From assembly GCA_958299035.1 (NCBI GenBank), contig CATQJL010000112.1, forward strand, positions 48,318,941-48,382,940: a stretch of DNA of 64,000 nt. The letters are read 5' to 3'. Both the position numbers and the translations under genes were made by a program. The stretch is from Cylicocyclus nassatus. Taxonomy: Eukaryota > Nematoda > Chromadorea > Rhabditida > Strongylidae. Numbering within the stretch: the stretch's first letter is position 1; each line of letters opens with the position of its first letter. Below, in pieces: positions 34,931-46,921 of the stretch. The notes under the pieces are model-generated. The model saw only the letters and a program-made list of their open reading frames with translations, was not told the origin of the DNA and did no database searches.

Positions 34931-35341
34931 CTAAACATTAGTATATACTGAAAATTTGGTCCCAAACCTCCTCCTCTCCCCATTGCTAGAGGCAAAAATA
35001 GCCTGAACAGCCCCGTTTCCTAAGGAGAAAGCGCGCTCCAATCGAAAATGGCGTCGCTGAGTCCTATAATCGCATTGCTGTAACATTCTCTTGCTGTTTT
35101 CTTCTCTTTTGTTCCTTTCTTCATTTATTCTAGTTTTAAACTGTTTTGCCTTGAATTTAGGTGCAGTTCTTCGCAATGTGTTCTTCCTTGCTTTGCTTTG
35201 ACATTTACTTTTGAGTTTGCTTATAAGCTGCTTATAAGATATATTTACTACAATCTGTTCGGCATCGTTCGTTTTTTTACTTGGTGGTCGTCGTTTCTCA
35301 ATTAGTATTGAGGAGACTTTGGCTTGCTTCGGCTTTTTCAT
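34931..35341 (-). CDS. Hypothetical Lys/Arg-rich protein inside the 4-kb element
   Basis: A 136-codon frame, the longest in the element. It is very basic and low-complexity toward the centre (KARKNTLRRTAPKFKAKQF, then NEERNKREENSKRML) and has no transmembrane segment or known catalytic motif. Just upstream on the same strand (about 35,350-35,455) another short charged open stretch reads EMEKKRKLETTREQGKSK after a TTCCTAG acceptor-like site, so a multi-exon basic protein is possible. It could be a nucleic-acid-binding protein of the element, a captured host fragment, or chance in purine-rich DNA. Not recognised. Confidence 0.3.
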   Translation of the reverse strand: MKKPKQAKVSSILIEKRRPPSKKTNDAEQIVVNISYKQLISKLKSKCQSKARKNTLRRTAPKFKAKQFKTRINEERNKREENSKRMLQQCDYRTQRRHFRLERAFSLGNGAVQAIFASSNGERRRFGTKFSVYTNV

Positions 35342-36092
35342 ATCTAATTTGCGCTAAGCTAGCTGCTGTTTACTTTTTCCTTGTTCGCGTGTCGTTTCCA
35401 ACTTTCTCTTCTTCTCCATTTCACTTCGTTTCGCAGCTTTCAATGCTTCATTCACTAGGAACGAGCAGTGCTGTTGAAAGTGGATTTGAAGTTGCAAACA
35501 TTGATCATATGCTAGTTAGGACTACTTTCTTCCGCACTCGTTTGTAATCGGCGCCCAAGCTACTCTTACGTTTTGATGTTACTTCTTTTCATTTATGATT
35601 TTAGGTAATGATGCGAAGGGTACTTCGCCTTTGGTGGCAGATCGCCAGTCCGCTATGCCTTCAGAAGTTTTGGACCGGAAAAATAACGACGCAGTGTAGC
35701 TGAAAATGCGGGATTCGACAATGTGCTGGCTTTTGCAGAACGTTAGGCAAACAACAGTGTTTTTCGTTTTGAGATTTTCTTCGTTATTTCAAGATTTTCA
35801 TGTATTTTTTTGAAAAGTGTTTCTATATTTCTTGTTTGGTCAGTAAATTGACCACTCCCATGTGGGTAGCACTTCGTTGAGAGCAGCATGCTCGTTGGCA
35901 TAAGGCGTTGGCCACACATTACGCGATTTCAGCTGGGACACGATTTGGCAAATTTTTACTATCCATAACAAATTTTGAGCCCATTCTAAATGTAAAGAGG
36001 AGACGTTCGCAGATCGATAAATGCCTTATGTTCTGTTTATCCAGAATGCGCCTAGGATGAGTTATAAACACTTGGAGTATTGCCAAATCGCG

Positions 36093-36554
36093 TCACACTG
36101 CGATCACGTGAGGTATGCCAAGGCTTAAAGAAGCCTCCAGACCGCTCGGTTGCGGCTTGTGCGGCCGGTTGGCGCTTTTGCGCCGAAGCCCGAGGTCAGG
36201 GTTTTGTCTGTGGGACGCGTAAGTGTTTGTTCGCAGGATACTTGCACGATTTTTTGTTTTGTCGTTAACTTGCCGCTCTGAAGATTCTCTTCTATGGTAA
36301 AGAATTTCTTTGCACATTGTTTGTCTGATGTGGTACCCGGTTCTTCGCGTTTTACAATGGTGCTTCTGCGTAAAAGCGGCAACCGGCGCGGTTTGAAGGC
36401 TCTCATTGGGTTGTTTATACTGCCGCACTGACCGCATTAGGCCTCGGGCATACTTCAAGCGATTTGATCGTCGCGACTGCTCGCGATAAGACAACTGTAA
36501 CAGTATCACTGCATGCCGACCTTCTTGCATTTCGGTTGTGATAGTAGTTTTCAA
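36093..36554 (-). CDS. Hypothetical frame inside the 4-kb element
   Basis: A 153-codon frame overlapped by a 93-codon frame in another phase (36,125-36,406). The first part falls in the palindromic MITE at 36,438-36,681 and so is unlikely to be coding. The rest is basic (HHCKTRRTGYHIRQTM) without a recognised domain. Listed because it is among the few longer frames here; it is probably not a real gene. Confidence 0.15.
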   Translation of the reverse strand: MKTTITTEMQEGRHAVILLQLSYREQSRRSNRLKYARGLMRSVRQYKQPNESLQTAPVAAFTQKHHCKTRRTGYHIRQTMCKEILYHRRESSERQVNDKTKNRASILRTNTYASHRQNPDLGLRRKSANRPHKPQPSGLEASLSLGIPHVIAV

Positions 36555-36681
36555 ACACGGCTAATCGTGACTAACTATCACAACCGAAATACAAGAAGAT
36601 CGGCATGCAATGAACTCGTAACACTTGTCTTGTAGCGAATTAATCGCGACGACCAAATCCGTGAAGTATGCCCGGGGCCAT
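36438..36681. mobile_element. Palindromic MITE, AGGCC-TCGG family, copy 2
   Basis: Ends AGGCCTCGGGCATACTTC and a complementary end; long inner stem with ACTATCACAACCGAAAT. Related to 5,059-5,245 by the GCGATTTGATCGTCGCGA subterminal motif. Nested in the 4-kb hAT-like element. Confidence 0.7.
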
Positions 36682-37211
36682 AGACTGTAGGTGACCGCAC
36701 TGACCGCAGCTTCCGCACTGATCGCTGCATCCTTCGTAGAGGAGAACAAGAGTTTACGTCAAAATACCGTGATTTACGCCTAGGAAGTCCATAGAAGGTT
36801 CTATTTTACTCTTCTTAAGCAAATATTGGCGATTGTTTTTCTTTGATATGCTCATAGTTGTTCTGATTCGTCCTATTTATTCCTTTTCTAATACTCTTGC
36901 ATTTGTGCAATACACGGTGTTGCATGTTTGTAAGTATGGAAAACAAGCGGGTCATTTACAACAGATATGAAACTTGAAAGTGAACAATTTTCTTCCCTGT
37001 GCCCTTTGCTTTTTCCTTTTCCATATTATGACTGCACTTATTGTTAGGTCACACCTTGGTGGTGCTTTTTTTCTTCCATGCTTACCATGCATTACCATAG
37101 TCTTGCATCTGGTTTAAAACATTATTTATGTTAAATCGCATCAACTCTAGAATTATGGAATGTGGGTGTTAAGAAACGAGGAAACGCATTTAACCACTTC
37201 GGACACATCTG

Positions 37212-37672
37212 ACAAGGGAAGGATACCAGCATTAGTTGGCGATTGAAGATGAGATGTATATCAGTAGACGCGCCTTTGAACGCTGATTCCAAATCTGCTT
37301 TTCTTTTTTGCGGAATACGTTTCCGAAAAAAGTTATGGGCGTTCAAATGTCCAATTTTGTGAAGGTATAGGTGGCCTAAAATTGGCGTCAAGCTGTACAA
37401 AAACACTGGAAAGTGAAAAATTATTCTTGTATCGAGTATATTGTTTACAAGGAAGGAACACAGCCGGTGGAAATCGCATAGGTGTTGTTTTAGAGCACTT
37501 CGCTGATTTTAAGCCGCTCAATGCTTGGCAAATCTGGACATTCGCTTATAATTTCTTTCGTAAACTTATCCCGCAAAACAGGAAAGCAGATTTGGAATCA
37601 GCGTTCAAAGGCGGATCTAATGATATACATCTCATCTTCAATTGCCAACTAATGTTGGTATCCTTCCCTTGT
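37212..37672. mobile_element. Foldback element, about 460 bp, nested in the 4-kb element
   Basis: Arms contain ACAAGGGAAGGATACC and CCAAATCTGCTTTTC with complements, mirrored around about 37,440. Both strands show the same peptide (RKADLESAFKG), which is the palindrome read twice, not two genes. Confidence 0.65.
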
Positions 37673-38096
37673 GAGTGTAGTCGATACTTCTTGCATCTTG
37701 TCAACGACGGCAATCTTGAAATTTATGATTCAGATCGATCGCGCATCCTTCTCAGTCAATGAAGCTCGACCTGCAATGTCCTCCTTTTCTGTGGCGACCT
37801 AACTACGAATGTCAGGATCAACACCACGAGATGATTTGTTGTTGAGGAGCTTTTTTATGTAAACGTCATTGTAGATTCCTAAATAATCACCACTTGTTTT
37901 TTTTGGTATTGTTGTCGATAGATTCTTTTAGTAGTTTCTTCAATAAAAATTGTGTTTCATGGTAAAGGGTTTCGCTGCACAAGTACAAGGGCCAATTTCT
38001 GAGTCAAAGGGGTATTCGTAGAAAATTTTGGGGTCAAAGGGGAATTCGTTTTCGAAAACCCCTTTTGACAACCTCGTGCCGGGCCCTGGATTAGCA

Positions 38097-40108
38097 TTCT
38101 TTCACTTATGGCATGTTTTGACATACATGTGCTAGTGAATTGAGTGCATTAAGGCAAAACAAAAAGCTGAAAAGGTAAATTGGTGCGTCATGACCTAGTG
38201 ATTTAGCGCGGCATTACGCTAGAACGAACAGATTTGAGTTCCATCTTAAGTGTTGCTTTTTCAATGTGCAAATCGAAACTCTGTATTTGAAAACTGAAAC
38301 TTTGGAAACTTCAGTTGTCGAGAACTGAACTCAGAGTTAGCTTTGAGATAGTTCTGATCTCGGAATTTTGACCAGATTACCACTCTTCCAAAGATTTCTG
38401 TGATTTTGCCATTTTGTCACCGAAACAAACGTATCTGTCGAGCGAAGTATTAGGTCATAAAAAAATTTATTGCACTCAAAACTTTGCCGTGCATGATGAT
38501 ATGAGGGTTGCATCAACTTCTACATTAAGTTTGGAGCTAAAAGTTAGAAAGTTCCATTCACTCGAAAAATCAAGAAAAATCGGAACTCCTTTCAGAATAG
38601 TCCTACGGAAATCACCCTGACTTTCAAGTCCAAGAAAGCAGCTTAGTTGTTTCCAACCTAGTCATCTTTACTACAAACTTATAGTATTGCGAATTTTCAG
38701 CTTTGTACAAGCGTTGTATTTCGAAAATCGCCGAATTTAGCTCTCCATAGGGGATGCTTGATCTAAAGTCACGTTTCTTAGAAACGCTTTTAGAAAACTG
38801 AGAATTCGCGGATATTCTTAGAGGCATGTAGCAGACAGTATGTAACAATGCTAAGTTGTTCCACTAGTTCGAGAACAGCTTAGCATTGCTTTGGTGAAAG
38901 GTTAGAAATTTCATTTTCTCATTTTTTAGCCCAAGAAAATACCGCACTGCATTAGAATGTCTTATGCGAGATATAAACTCATTTATTCATATTACGCGCT
39001 GGACGCTGTTGAGGAAATGAACGCATAAATTGGGTTTGTTGTCGTTTCCGACAATTTAGGATAAGCTTCGACCAAAACTTACGTAACCAATGGAAGTACG
39101 TCCGAAAGAGGGCGTCCATTAACTGTCTCAGCCTCTGCGACAAGCTGGCTATCGCGAACGGTGAAGAAGACAGAAGTACTAGATCACTGAATGTCATTTA
39201 TTTACTAAATCGTGATCCCAAAACAATCTGCCAATTGCCAAAACTTCTCTATTTGAATTGCAGCAAGTTTCCCGATGTACACTTTTCAAAATTCACGAAG
39301 CAAATCTTTATGCGTCAGTACTACCATTTTCGTGATAGCATGTCATATCAGGTGATGCACCCCACTCATTCTGTGCTGCTTCTGATACTCACTGATGTCA
39401 CGCACATCCTCAAAAGAAATTGAAGTTTCAAGAAAAAGAAAGTAATCCTTTCTCACCCATGGCAAAGCAGTAATCTTAAAACCTGCTGTCTGCTACATAC
39501 CGACTTTCGAGCTTTTTAATGATTCCTTAAATTTCTGCAAAATTGAAACTCAGTGGGGCAGCCTCAGCGCTTACTTCCGAATCACGCGTTAATGGATGCC
39601 AAAATAACCTAAAAGACTTCTTCTGAGATAGCTGATGGTCGGGCACGAACCTCGAAGGCCTGCGTGCATATAAGTAACGGTTGGTGATGAGGGAAATTCA
39701 ATCAAATGCCATATGCATCGGTGTTTCAGAAAGATGCAGATGATGTATGCCAAGATGAACGATAGCTGGAAATAAGCATACCGTATTCTGCGCTAGTCAA
39801 TATGCCGCGCATAAAGTCTTATTTTTGAAGCGATATATTCTTCGATAGATTGGATATGGTGTGGAACAGGAAGATTTAAGGCGGTTCTCTCAGCGTTTTT
39901 TTGAAATTCCTAGTCATAGAGCAAATGAAGTTGAAAAGATCTGCGCAACCGCTGCGGCTGACACAAGCTAGCACCTATCGTTCGTGTTGGCTGCCCGCCA
40001 AGATACTCCTCGTTTTCTACTCATATTTAGAAGGCCTTACAACCCTAATACCTTAACATTAAGCATGACAGCGCTACACCTTTACAATGTCTTCAATATT
40101 CGTAAAAT
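38097..40108. other. Stretch without recognisable genes
   Basis: AT-rich unique-looking sequence. Short frames only (largest about 75 codons). No inverted ends, splice-consistent exon series or known motif recognised. Confidence 0.4.
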
Positions 40109-40609
40109 TCCTTCATGAGGACAACTTCAAAACGAAGTCATAGTCGTAAACATTCCGAATGACAACATTAAGAAGCAGCTAATAGGAATAGACTGTATGA
40201 TTTAGAGTGTCTTTCGGAAGACTGCATCGTTTGCACGCACGGCAAGATTGGCGATTGCGCAAAGGTAAAGGTCGTTTACCAACTAGAATGTGTTAGCTGT
40301 GGTGCACTATATATTGGTGAAACGGGTAGAATGTTGAAAGTTAGAATCAAGGAGCATTTAACGAATAAAAGGCGAGCGAGTGCGTTGACACCGTTAGGAA
40401 AGCATAGAACAGAAGTACATAATGGCGGTGATTTTGATGTAAATTGCACAATTTTGTCATACGAGGCAGAGATTATAGCACGAAAAACTATGGAAGCAGC
40501 TTGGATTTCTGTGAAGAATCCAAGTATGAATACCAAAAATGAAGGCTTATCGACGACCGAACTCTTGCCATTTCTGTCGATATGTGAGCTACAGCCTGCA
40601 CATATATAA
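40109..40609 (+). pseudogene. Penelope-like element fragment with GIY-YIG endonuclease domain
   Basis: C-terminal end of a Penelope-like retroelement. The readable frame from about 40,182 gives NRLYDLECLSEDCIVC, the Cys-rich linker, then KVVYQLECVSCGALYIGETG, the GIY-YIG endonuclease signature, then RMLKVRIKEHL with its conserved Arg, and LGKHRTEVH and EAEIIARKTMEAAWI downstream. The usual reverse transcriptase is absent, and one base is missing just upstream of NRLYDLEC relative to the preceding IPNDNIKKQLI frame. It is therefore a truncated, frameshifted copy. The tail continues to about 40,870 with a decayed EDEDFVET-type end that is common in this group. Confidence 0.82.
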
Positions 40610-41996
40610 AGATCATTCTGGTGAGCAACGCTCGGTGTCGCCCGTCTACTTTGTGCGGCTACTGACTGACTCACTAATACCGCGGTGGAACGTAGGTCAG
40701 TTTCTACTACATCAGCGTGTGGCTCAGTACGTTGCCCTCGGGATGAAATCCAGACTGACTGATGTTTGGGGATTGCGTTTGGCGGTCTTATCTCGCAGAT
40801 GAATAACTGCAATCTATTTCAGCCCTCCGAAGACGAAGACTTTGTCGAAACGTAAGGTCAATAAATGATACTACTACTAACCTGGATCTGGCACAAATAA
40901 CATAGAACGAGTACATCAAGATGCACAGGTTCAAAAAAGAGAGATCTTGGAACTTACTGCATTTTATAGTTATTTAGCACAAGTAAACGGGCAACCAAGT
41001 ATTGCGCATAGTATAGCCAAGGCAGCGTAATACTACGTTTAATTTCATCTACTTCAAGTGAAGCATGACGTAGAAGAGGTCAAAAATCGGAAAAAATTGT
41101 TATCGCACAAAAACCAGTGAAATCGCGAAGGGTTTGGAACTTTTGCCAATATGCTACCCTTTTTCAACAGTTTTTTTTATATAACGTGTCAATCAGTTGC
41201 TTTTATTACTTGTTCGATCCTCCGGTCGAGTTTTGTCAAGCGGATGTAAAGAACGGCTGACAAACCTAGACATGCTGTGCTCTTTAATAACCCGATCTAA
41301 AAGATTAGCCCTTATTGAGTTTATCTCTCCCTGGCATCAATATATGTCATGGAGTTCTCTTAAGCTGTCCAGTCTAGAAATGCTTTAGGCGCACATCCGT
41401 TATTGCTCAGCCAGTCACTTCAATCATTTCAGCCCATCGTTACCCATGTGGTAAATTTAAAACCTACGGCCTCTCTTTCGAGCAAACCACAAAACAGTAC
41501 TGGATATTTGCCTTATTTTGCTCTCAGAAGAGATACAGCATTATGCGCGAGTCATCTCCGACTTAATCTGCGAGCCTTGCGATCCTTACTGCAGTAGACG
41601 CCATTAAAAGAAGCTTTATGGGTCACTAGTAATGGTCGGGCCAGCGGAAGAAACGATGGACTTGTGAACTACTACATGATAAGTATCGACCAAGGAAACA
41701 TAAAAAAAGAAACATCCTTGAAACTTGAAAATTACCAGATTCTAGCCTTACGAAGTCTTGTAGGTTCCAGTCTTACATCCTTGTTAAAGTGAAGTAGTTG
41801 GCGTGGTGTGCAATATGCATATTGCTTTACAAATGACTCAGTGATTTAACACCAAAGAAAAGAAGGTCACCATTTTGCGGATATGTACGATAGGTAACAA
41901 GGAGCCAGTAGCGGAGCGAGCATGATTTTTCCATCCCCCTCCCCCCTTCCTCTTGAGAAACAAAATTTTTGACTGGTAAACATTAGTCATTAATCA

Positions 41997-42498
41997 CTAG
42001 CTGGCTTACCCGGCTCCGCCCGGTTCTGTCAAAACGATAAAGGTTCCATTCCTACTCCTCTGCAACCTTTCCCTGTGCCCACTTTTGCTTGAAATTCCCG
42101 CTGTGTTAGTAATCAGTATGCTCACCTACCTTCCTCACCAACCTCTAGCCCCGTAACTCAAACTTCGCAAAAAAAATCAATAAAAATCGATAAAAGTAAT
42201 GGATAATTTTGAAAACTAATATTCTAATCGTAATCAGCATGCTCGATTACCCCCTGTGCCAACTCCCAGCCCTTAGGTAAACCCTGCAAAAAATCGACAA
42301 AAATCGATAAAATCGATATCGATCGATGACAAAAAGTAGCCTATGACACGCTCCCTGCCCCGAAGTGTATGTGTGCCAAGTTTGGTCCGAATCGGTTCAG
42401 AAATGGAATTTTCTATTGGGAACATACGTATATACAGACGACAGACATACAGACAGACATACGGACATACAAACAGACATTCAGCTTTATATATAAGG
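41997..42498 (-). mobile_element. Helitron-like element, copy 2
   Basis: Plus strand begins A-CTAGCTGGCTTACCCGG and ends at ATTCAGCTTTATATATAAG, i.e. the same termini as 7,392-8,583 in the same orientation, with the outermost T of the TC end changed. About 500 bp; interior keeps single units of the CATGCTCGATTACCC repeat and the CAGACAGA microsatellite. Unit B has the empty site near 13,530-13,545 (GATCATCAGGTGGCC). Confidence 0.78.
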
Positions 42499-43310
42499 GG
42501 TGGCCATTCTTCTAGATAGGGTAATACAGTCTTTTTAAACCCGGTGTAGGCGAAAACTCCAAGTGGAGCAGCGCGTCCGCACCGCCACTGGCTTGGTGAG
42601 ATGCATTAGAAGGAAGAGACGCAGACAGCAAAGCAGCGCGAATCGTTGCGAAGCGGACTCCCGCCAGTTCAATTTCCGCCTATGAGTTTACTATAAGAAT
42701 CCCTGTGATTGAATCGAATTGGTTTTCAAAATCCAAAGGATTAGCTGCCGCCAATTCGACGGCAGTTCTGGTGGACTGAGCAATTGACTTCCTTTTCGGA
42801 AATTTTTTTGGCTTTTTAAAAAATTTGTAGCACTAATGCTCTGTGAGCGCAGTAATTCTGTACTATCCCTTCTTGAAAACCTTTGTGATCGAGTGAGCAG
42901 ATTTGCGGTATCCTGTGAGCTCGCTACCAGAGTGTGTGGAGTGGGACATGCGTAAAAGTTTTGTGAAAAACCTTTTCTTACACAGTAATTAGTTACTCCT
43001 CGCAGACATGTGTCAATAGTGACAACACTTTTTAATAAATTTTCAGTAAGTCCTACGTGTTTGATGCTGCTGCAATATAATTCTAATACAGAACTTCTTG
43101 GCACTTTGACTATTTGCTTATCGAGGGCTTGGGGCGGCGTCGTAAGCCTTGCAAGGAAATACGTCATGTGGAACTTCGTCAATATTGCTCTTGTGAAGAC
43201 TTGGCGTTAACTCATGGTGTCCAAAACGGCAAACCTGTGATGCGCAGCTAGCTTCGAGTGATAGTATGAGTTTTCGAGAGGCCGATTTTTTGAAAGAAAT
43301 AGAAATTCCT

Positions 43311-43572
43311 TTTATCGTCGTTTCCCCGGCGTACGTTGGGCGGAGCTTTTGCGGACATTTCAACACTTTGGTGAACTTGTCAAGCCTCCACTTCAAAGCA
43401 TGGTTCTTTGCACTCTCTAACCTGCCACGTTTATATGCTGTTGTCACATGTGGCAGGGTTGGTAGCGAGAGATCACAAAAAACAATGCCTCGTAGTAGAG
43501 GGTTAACAAGTTCACCAACGTGCTGAAATGTCCGCAAAAGCTCCGCCCAACGTACACCGGGGAGATGACGAT
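43311..43572. mobile_element. Foldback element with about 70-bp arms
   Basis: GTACGTTGGGCGGAGCTTTT and its continuation are mirrored at 43,505-43,572 with few differences; CCCCGG lies outside each arm. The mirrored frames at 43,118-43,537 and 43,266-43,526 derive from it. Confidence 0.65.
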
Positions 43573-45270
43573 ATCATAATGCGCGCCGCTTCACTTTACG
43601 GTCTTCAGCAAAACTATCTCTCCTTTCTTCCTGAACGGCCAATTATTGAAAGGCCAAATTTCTGACTGCTCCTCTTCTTTTTTGCCTACTCCCCTCTAAA
43701 GTTTCAGTCGAAATATTAAATGCATGCATACTCAGCCTGAGTGACCTCACCCTCCAATCTCTTTCCCTGTTTACTACTTGGTCTTTCCCGATAATTTTTT
43801 ACAAAGTCATTTTGAAAGTTTTCCCTGCTTCCTCAGTTCATCCCAAAAAAAACTATAGGGCATTTGAAGAATCATGATGATGGCGCGACCGCTCGCTACC
43901 GCACACCAACCGCACACACTTTCGGTAATCGCATTTTCTTGGTTCCCACCTCTAGTCGATTTTTCTCTACTTATGTAGGATAGTATTTAGACACTGGAAG
44001 TGACTGAAATGAGCGTTGAGGTGATGCCTATGACTGTTTTATGCTCCTGTAAGCGCAAAGACCGCAGCCAAATCCGTCCGTCGTCACGATTTTATAAATG
44101 ATCTATTAAGATTTTATGATCGGTTTTTGAAAGACTAAATCCTCAGAAAAAATAAGGAAGTTTCTCTACGTAGCGCCTAAACTCCTCACGCTCCTTCCCC
44201 CTCCTTACCATTTGTCTTCCTCACCCTCATAGGCATCTTTCTTTATGGAAACCGTAAGAGCATCTTTTTAACAAAGTACCGTTTTCTAACTATTTCTTCA
44301 AAAACCACAAATTGCATCCGACCTTTGAGGTTTTAGATGGAAGATATCCCATGCATGCTTACCCCGCTAAAATGACCGCAGCCAAACCAATTAGAAACGT
44401 AACCCTTTTTTAGAATATCAATAAAGCTTCATATTCAATATCACCCCCTTAATTTTCCAGAAGCAAAATAGTGTACCACAGACTATATAAGATTTCTTTG
44501 CATTTCCAAGCATAAATTGTATGGTAACTTTACCCTCTATTGCTCTACACCCTTTTATGTTAGCTAGAGTGTCCGCGTGACTGAGTAGGTAGAAAATTGG
44601 CAAGGCTCAAGAGAAGCTCAGACAAATGCTTTATTCGTTATCAACATCCCCATTTACCTCTTTAAGGAGAAAACTACATCCGTAGCTCAATATCTGTAAA
44701 AAAATCTATTATATCAAACTGGTTTGGCAAGTGAACACCCCTGTTTGTCAGTGAAGATTGCAAAAGGCAAGAAATCAACAATCATGAAAGTGAAGGCGAT
44801 TTTTGATGGTTTTTATTCAGTAACATTAGCACCCCGTTCACCTCCCAGTGGAGAAATAAGCTTCTTTAAAACCTCCAGGATTTGAGCGTAAAACTGCAAA
44901 GATTGAAACAACATTGTGAAGATGGCCACATAGTTAATTGCATATAAACGAATACTGAGTGGTAGAAGTATCCCTAATTTACATGATCTTTGTAAATGAT
45001 TGATCTTGAAATTTGCGTTGATCCATTGTGTCAGTCTCTAAGAGGAGAACGGGTGTGCTTGCCAGTCATCAAATCAAAAGTGGTGGTCCTCACCATTTAC
45101 GAAAACAGCATAGCTCGTTGACAGCCAGTAGATGATGACGTCACCAACTCGCGGCGGCTGGGATGGGGGGGGGGGTAAGGTGATGAGTCATCATGTTTAC
45201 GACTTCCTGGCTTCAGACATACGCGGCGAGGGGGGGGGGGGGAAGGCGACATACTCGTGCGCTTTATTAT
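43573..45270. other. Unit C-specific stretch without recognisable genes
   Basis: No equivalent in unit B, where 13,790 joins directly to the sequence matching 45,280. Contains G runs at about 45,164 and 45,227 and the dispersed repeat near 44,010-44,100. Probably a decayed insertion, boundaries not found. Confidence 0.4.
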
Positions 45271-45976
45271 ATGAATCCACTATAAATGGCACTCGGTGAT
45301 GCAAAAATGTTTATCGGCAACAGACAACGTTGTTTGTTCACATCTCCACAATATTTCCTTCTTTCATTCGTCGTGAACGTTGTCAGAAAATGGCTTCTTA
45401 GAAGGATTCCTCCTCTTCTGAGGATGGTTGCTTGCGTTCTTCAGAATCAGTAAGCGGGCAGACTCCTACATAAATATACATATGAGAAATTATGGCTTAG
45501 GAGTTATTTTTTTGATTTGATGTCTACACGATAGAGGTTGACGGGCTCAATCTTAGTGAGGGGATTTGAGGCTTTTGTTTTCACTTTGCTTTCGTTCTTA
45601 GACAATATTCGAAAGGTCTTGTAACATCCTTCACTCTTAACTTTGTGGTATTATAGTGTCACTCACCTGTCTCATCGCAAATCCAATCCAGTTTCTTTCG
45701 CACATCAACAAACAAGCCTGAAAAGCATAGACAGCGAATGCATGCTATTGTACGAACTTTTAAAGCCCAACTTTTCGACATTTCTAGTAATCTTTCTGCA
45801 TACTCTACGGCAAACTCAAAAATTTTCATCGAATAAATGAATATTGAATAAGTTTGAGAAGCAAAATTTTCGAATGAACGAATATCGGTTATATTTGAAT
45901 ATACTCAGGGTAGAATTTTGAACAATATTCAGTGTTATTTGAATGACCAGACATTGAATACATTATTCGCGTAATA

Positions 45977-46921
45977 TTAGGTTGGCTCATAGGTTTTTTC
46001 AATTTTGACTGTCTAAAGCAATAAGTCATACACTTCTCGATTTTGAATGAGGTGCAGGGTACTGTTCGATAGAGCAAAGCAAACTACTCTGAAAGATGGT
46101 TTTAAGGTGTTTGCACCTACTTCAGTACATCAAGAGCTAGAAGCCGAAAAATGGGAACTTTTGGATGACCAAAAAATTGAAAAATTTCTATAGCCTTGTC
46201 CAAAAGAAAAGTTACCAAATCCCAAACTCGCCCACGCATATACACTCCACACAACACATTCATATGTTCCGTTACTGTGTTTGTTTCAGTGCCAGAAACC
46301 GAAAAAAACTAATTTCAAGTTTTCTAAAAAAGCGATGCTGCGCTGTTTTCACACAGGTATAATGTACACTACAAGCCCTTAGGAGCACAGTCACAGATTT
46401 CCAGCTTTCCACAAGCTCTAGTCCCCGAGAAATATTGATTTTAACATGAAATACCTTCGCAAAAAATTCGATGTTTCTCAAGAACTAGCGCTTCCAAGAG
46501 GCTGAAAAATTGCCGATATATTACGGAGGGCCTGTAGCATGCATTTACCTGTGCGAAAACAGCGCACCATCGCTTTTTTCAAAATTTGAAAATTTCAGTT
46601 TTTCTCGGTTTCTGGCACTGAAACAAACACAGCAACGGAACATATGAATGTGTTGTGTGGAGTGTATATGTGTGAGCAAGTTTGGGATCTGGTAACTTTT
46701 CTTCGGACAAAGTTATAGAAAATTTCCAATTTTTTGGGCATCTAAAGGTTTTCAGATTTCGGCTTCTAACTCATGATGTACTGAAGTTAGTGCAAACACT
46801 TTAACGCCATCTCAAAGAGCTTGCTTTGCTCTATCGAACGGTATACCTCAATCAGAGTTGATAATTACGTAACTTATTGCGATAAAAAGTCAAAATTGAA
46901 AATACTTATGAGACAACCCAA
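45977..46921. mobile_element. 945-bp palindromic mariner-type MITE
   Basis: Ends TTAGGTTGGCTCATAGG and the complement of TTGGGTTGTCTCATAAG, flanked by TA (45,975-45,976 and 46,922-46,923). The TTAGGTTGG start is classic for mariners. The arms are inverted copies over about 380 bp each, with the axis near 46,450. Unit B has the uninterrupted flank near 14,490 (CGCATATAATATC). Confidence 0.78.

Larger units (their letters stand above)
34111..38088. mobile_element. 3,978-bp element with 8-bp target duplication (hAT-like)
   Basis: Ends CAGGGCCCGGCACGAG and the exact complement, with inverted similarity continuing through TTGTCAAA (25 bp with one mismatch). The flanks GATTAGCA at 34,103-34,110 and 38,089-38,096 are identical 8-bp target duplications, typical of hAT elements. 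Subterminal sequence is rich in TTGTCAAATGACAAGCT palindromes. The interior holds unrecognised basic frames on the minus strand, a MITE (36,438-36,681) and a foldback (37,212-37,672). I see no hAT transposase motif, so it is either decayed, non-autonomous, or carries unrelated sequence. Confidence 0.85.
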
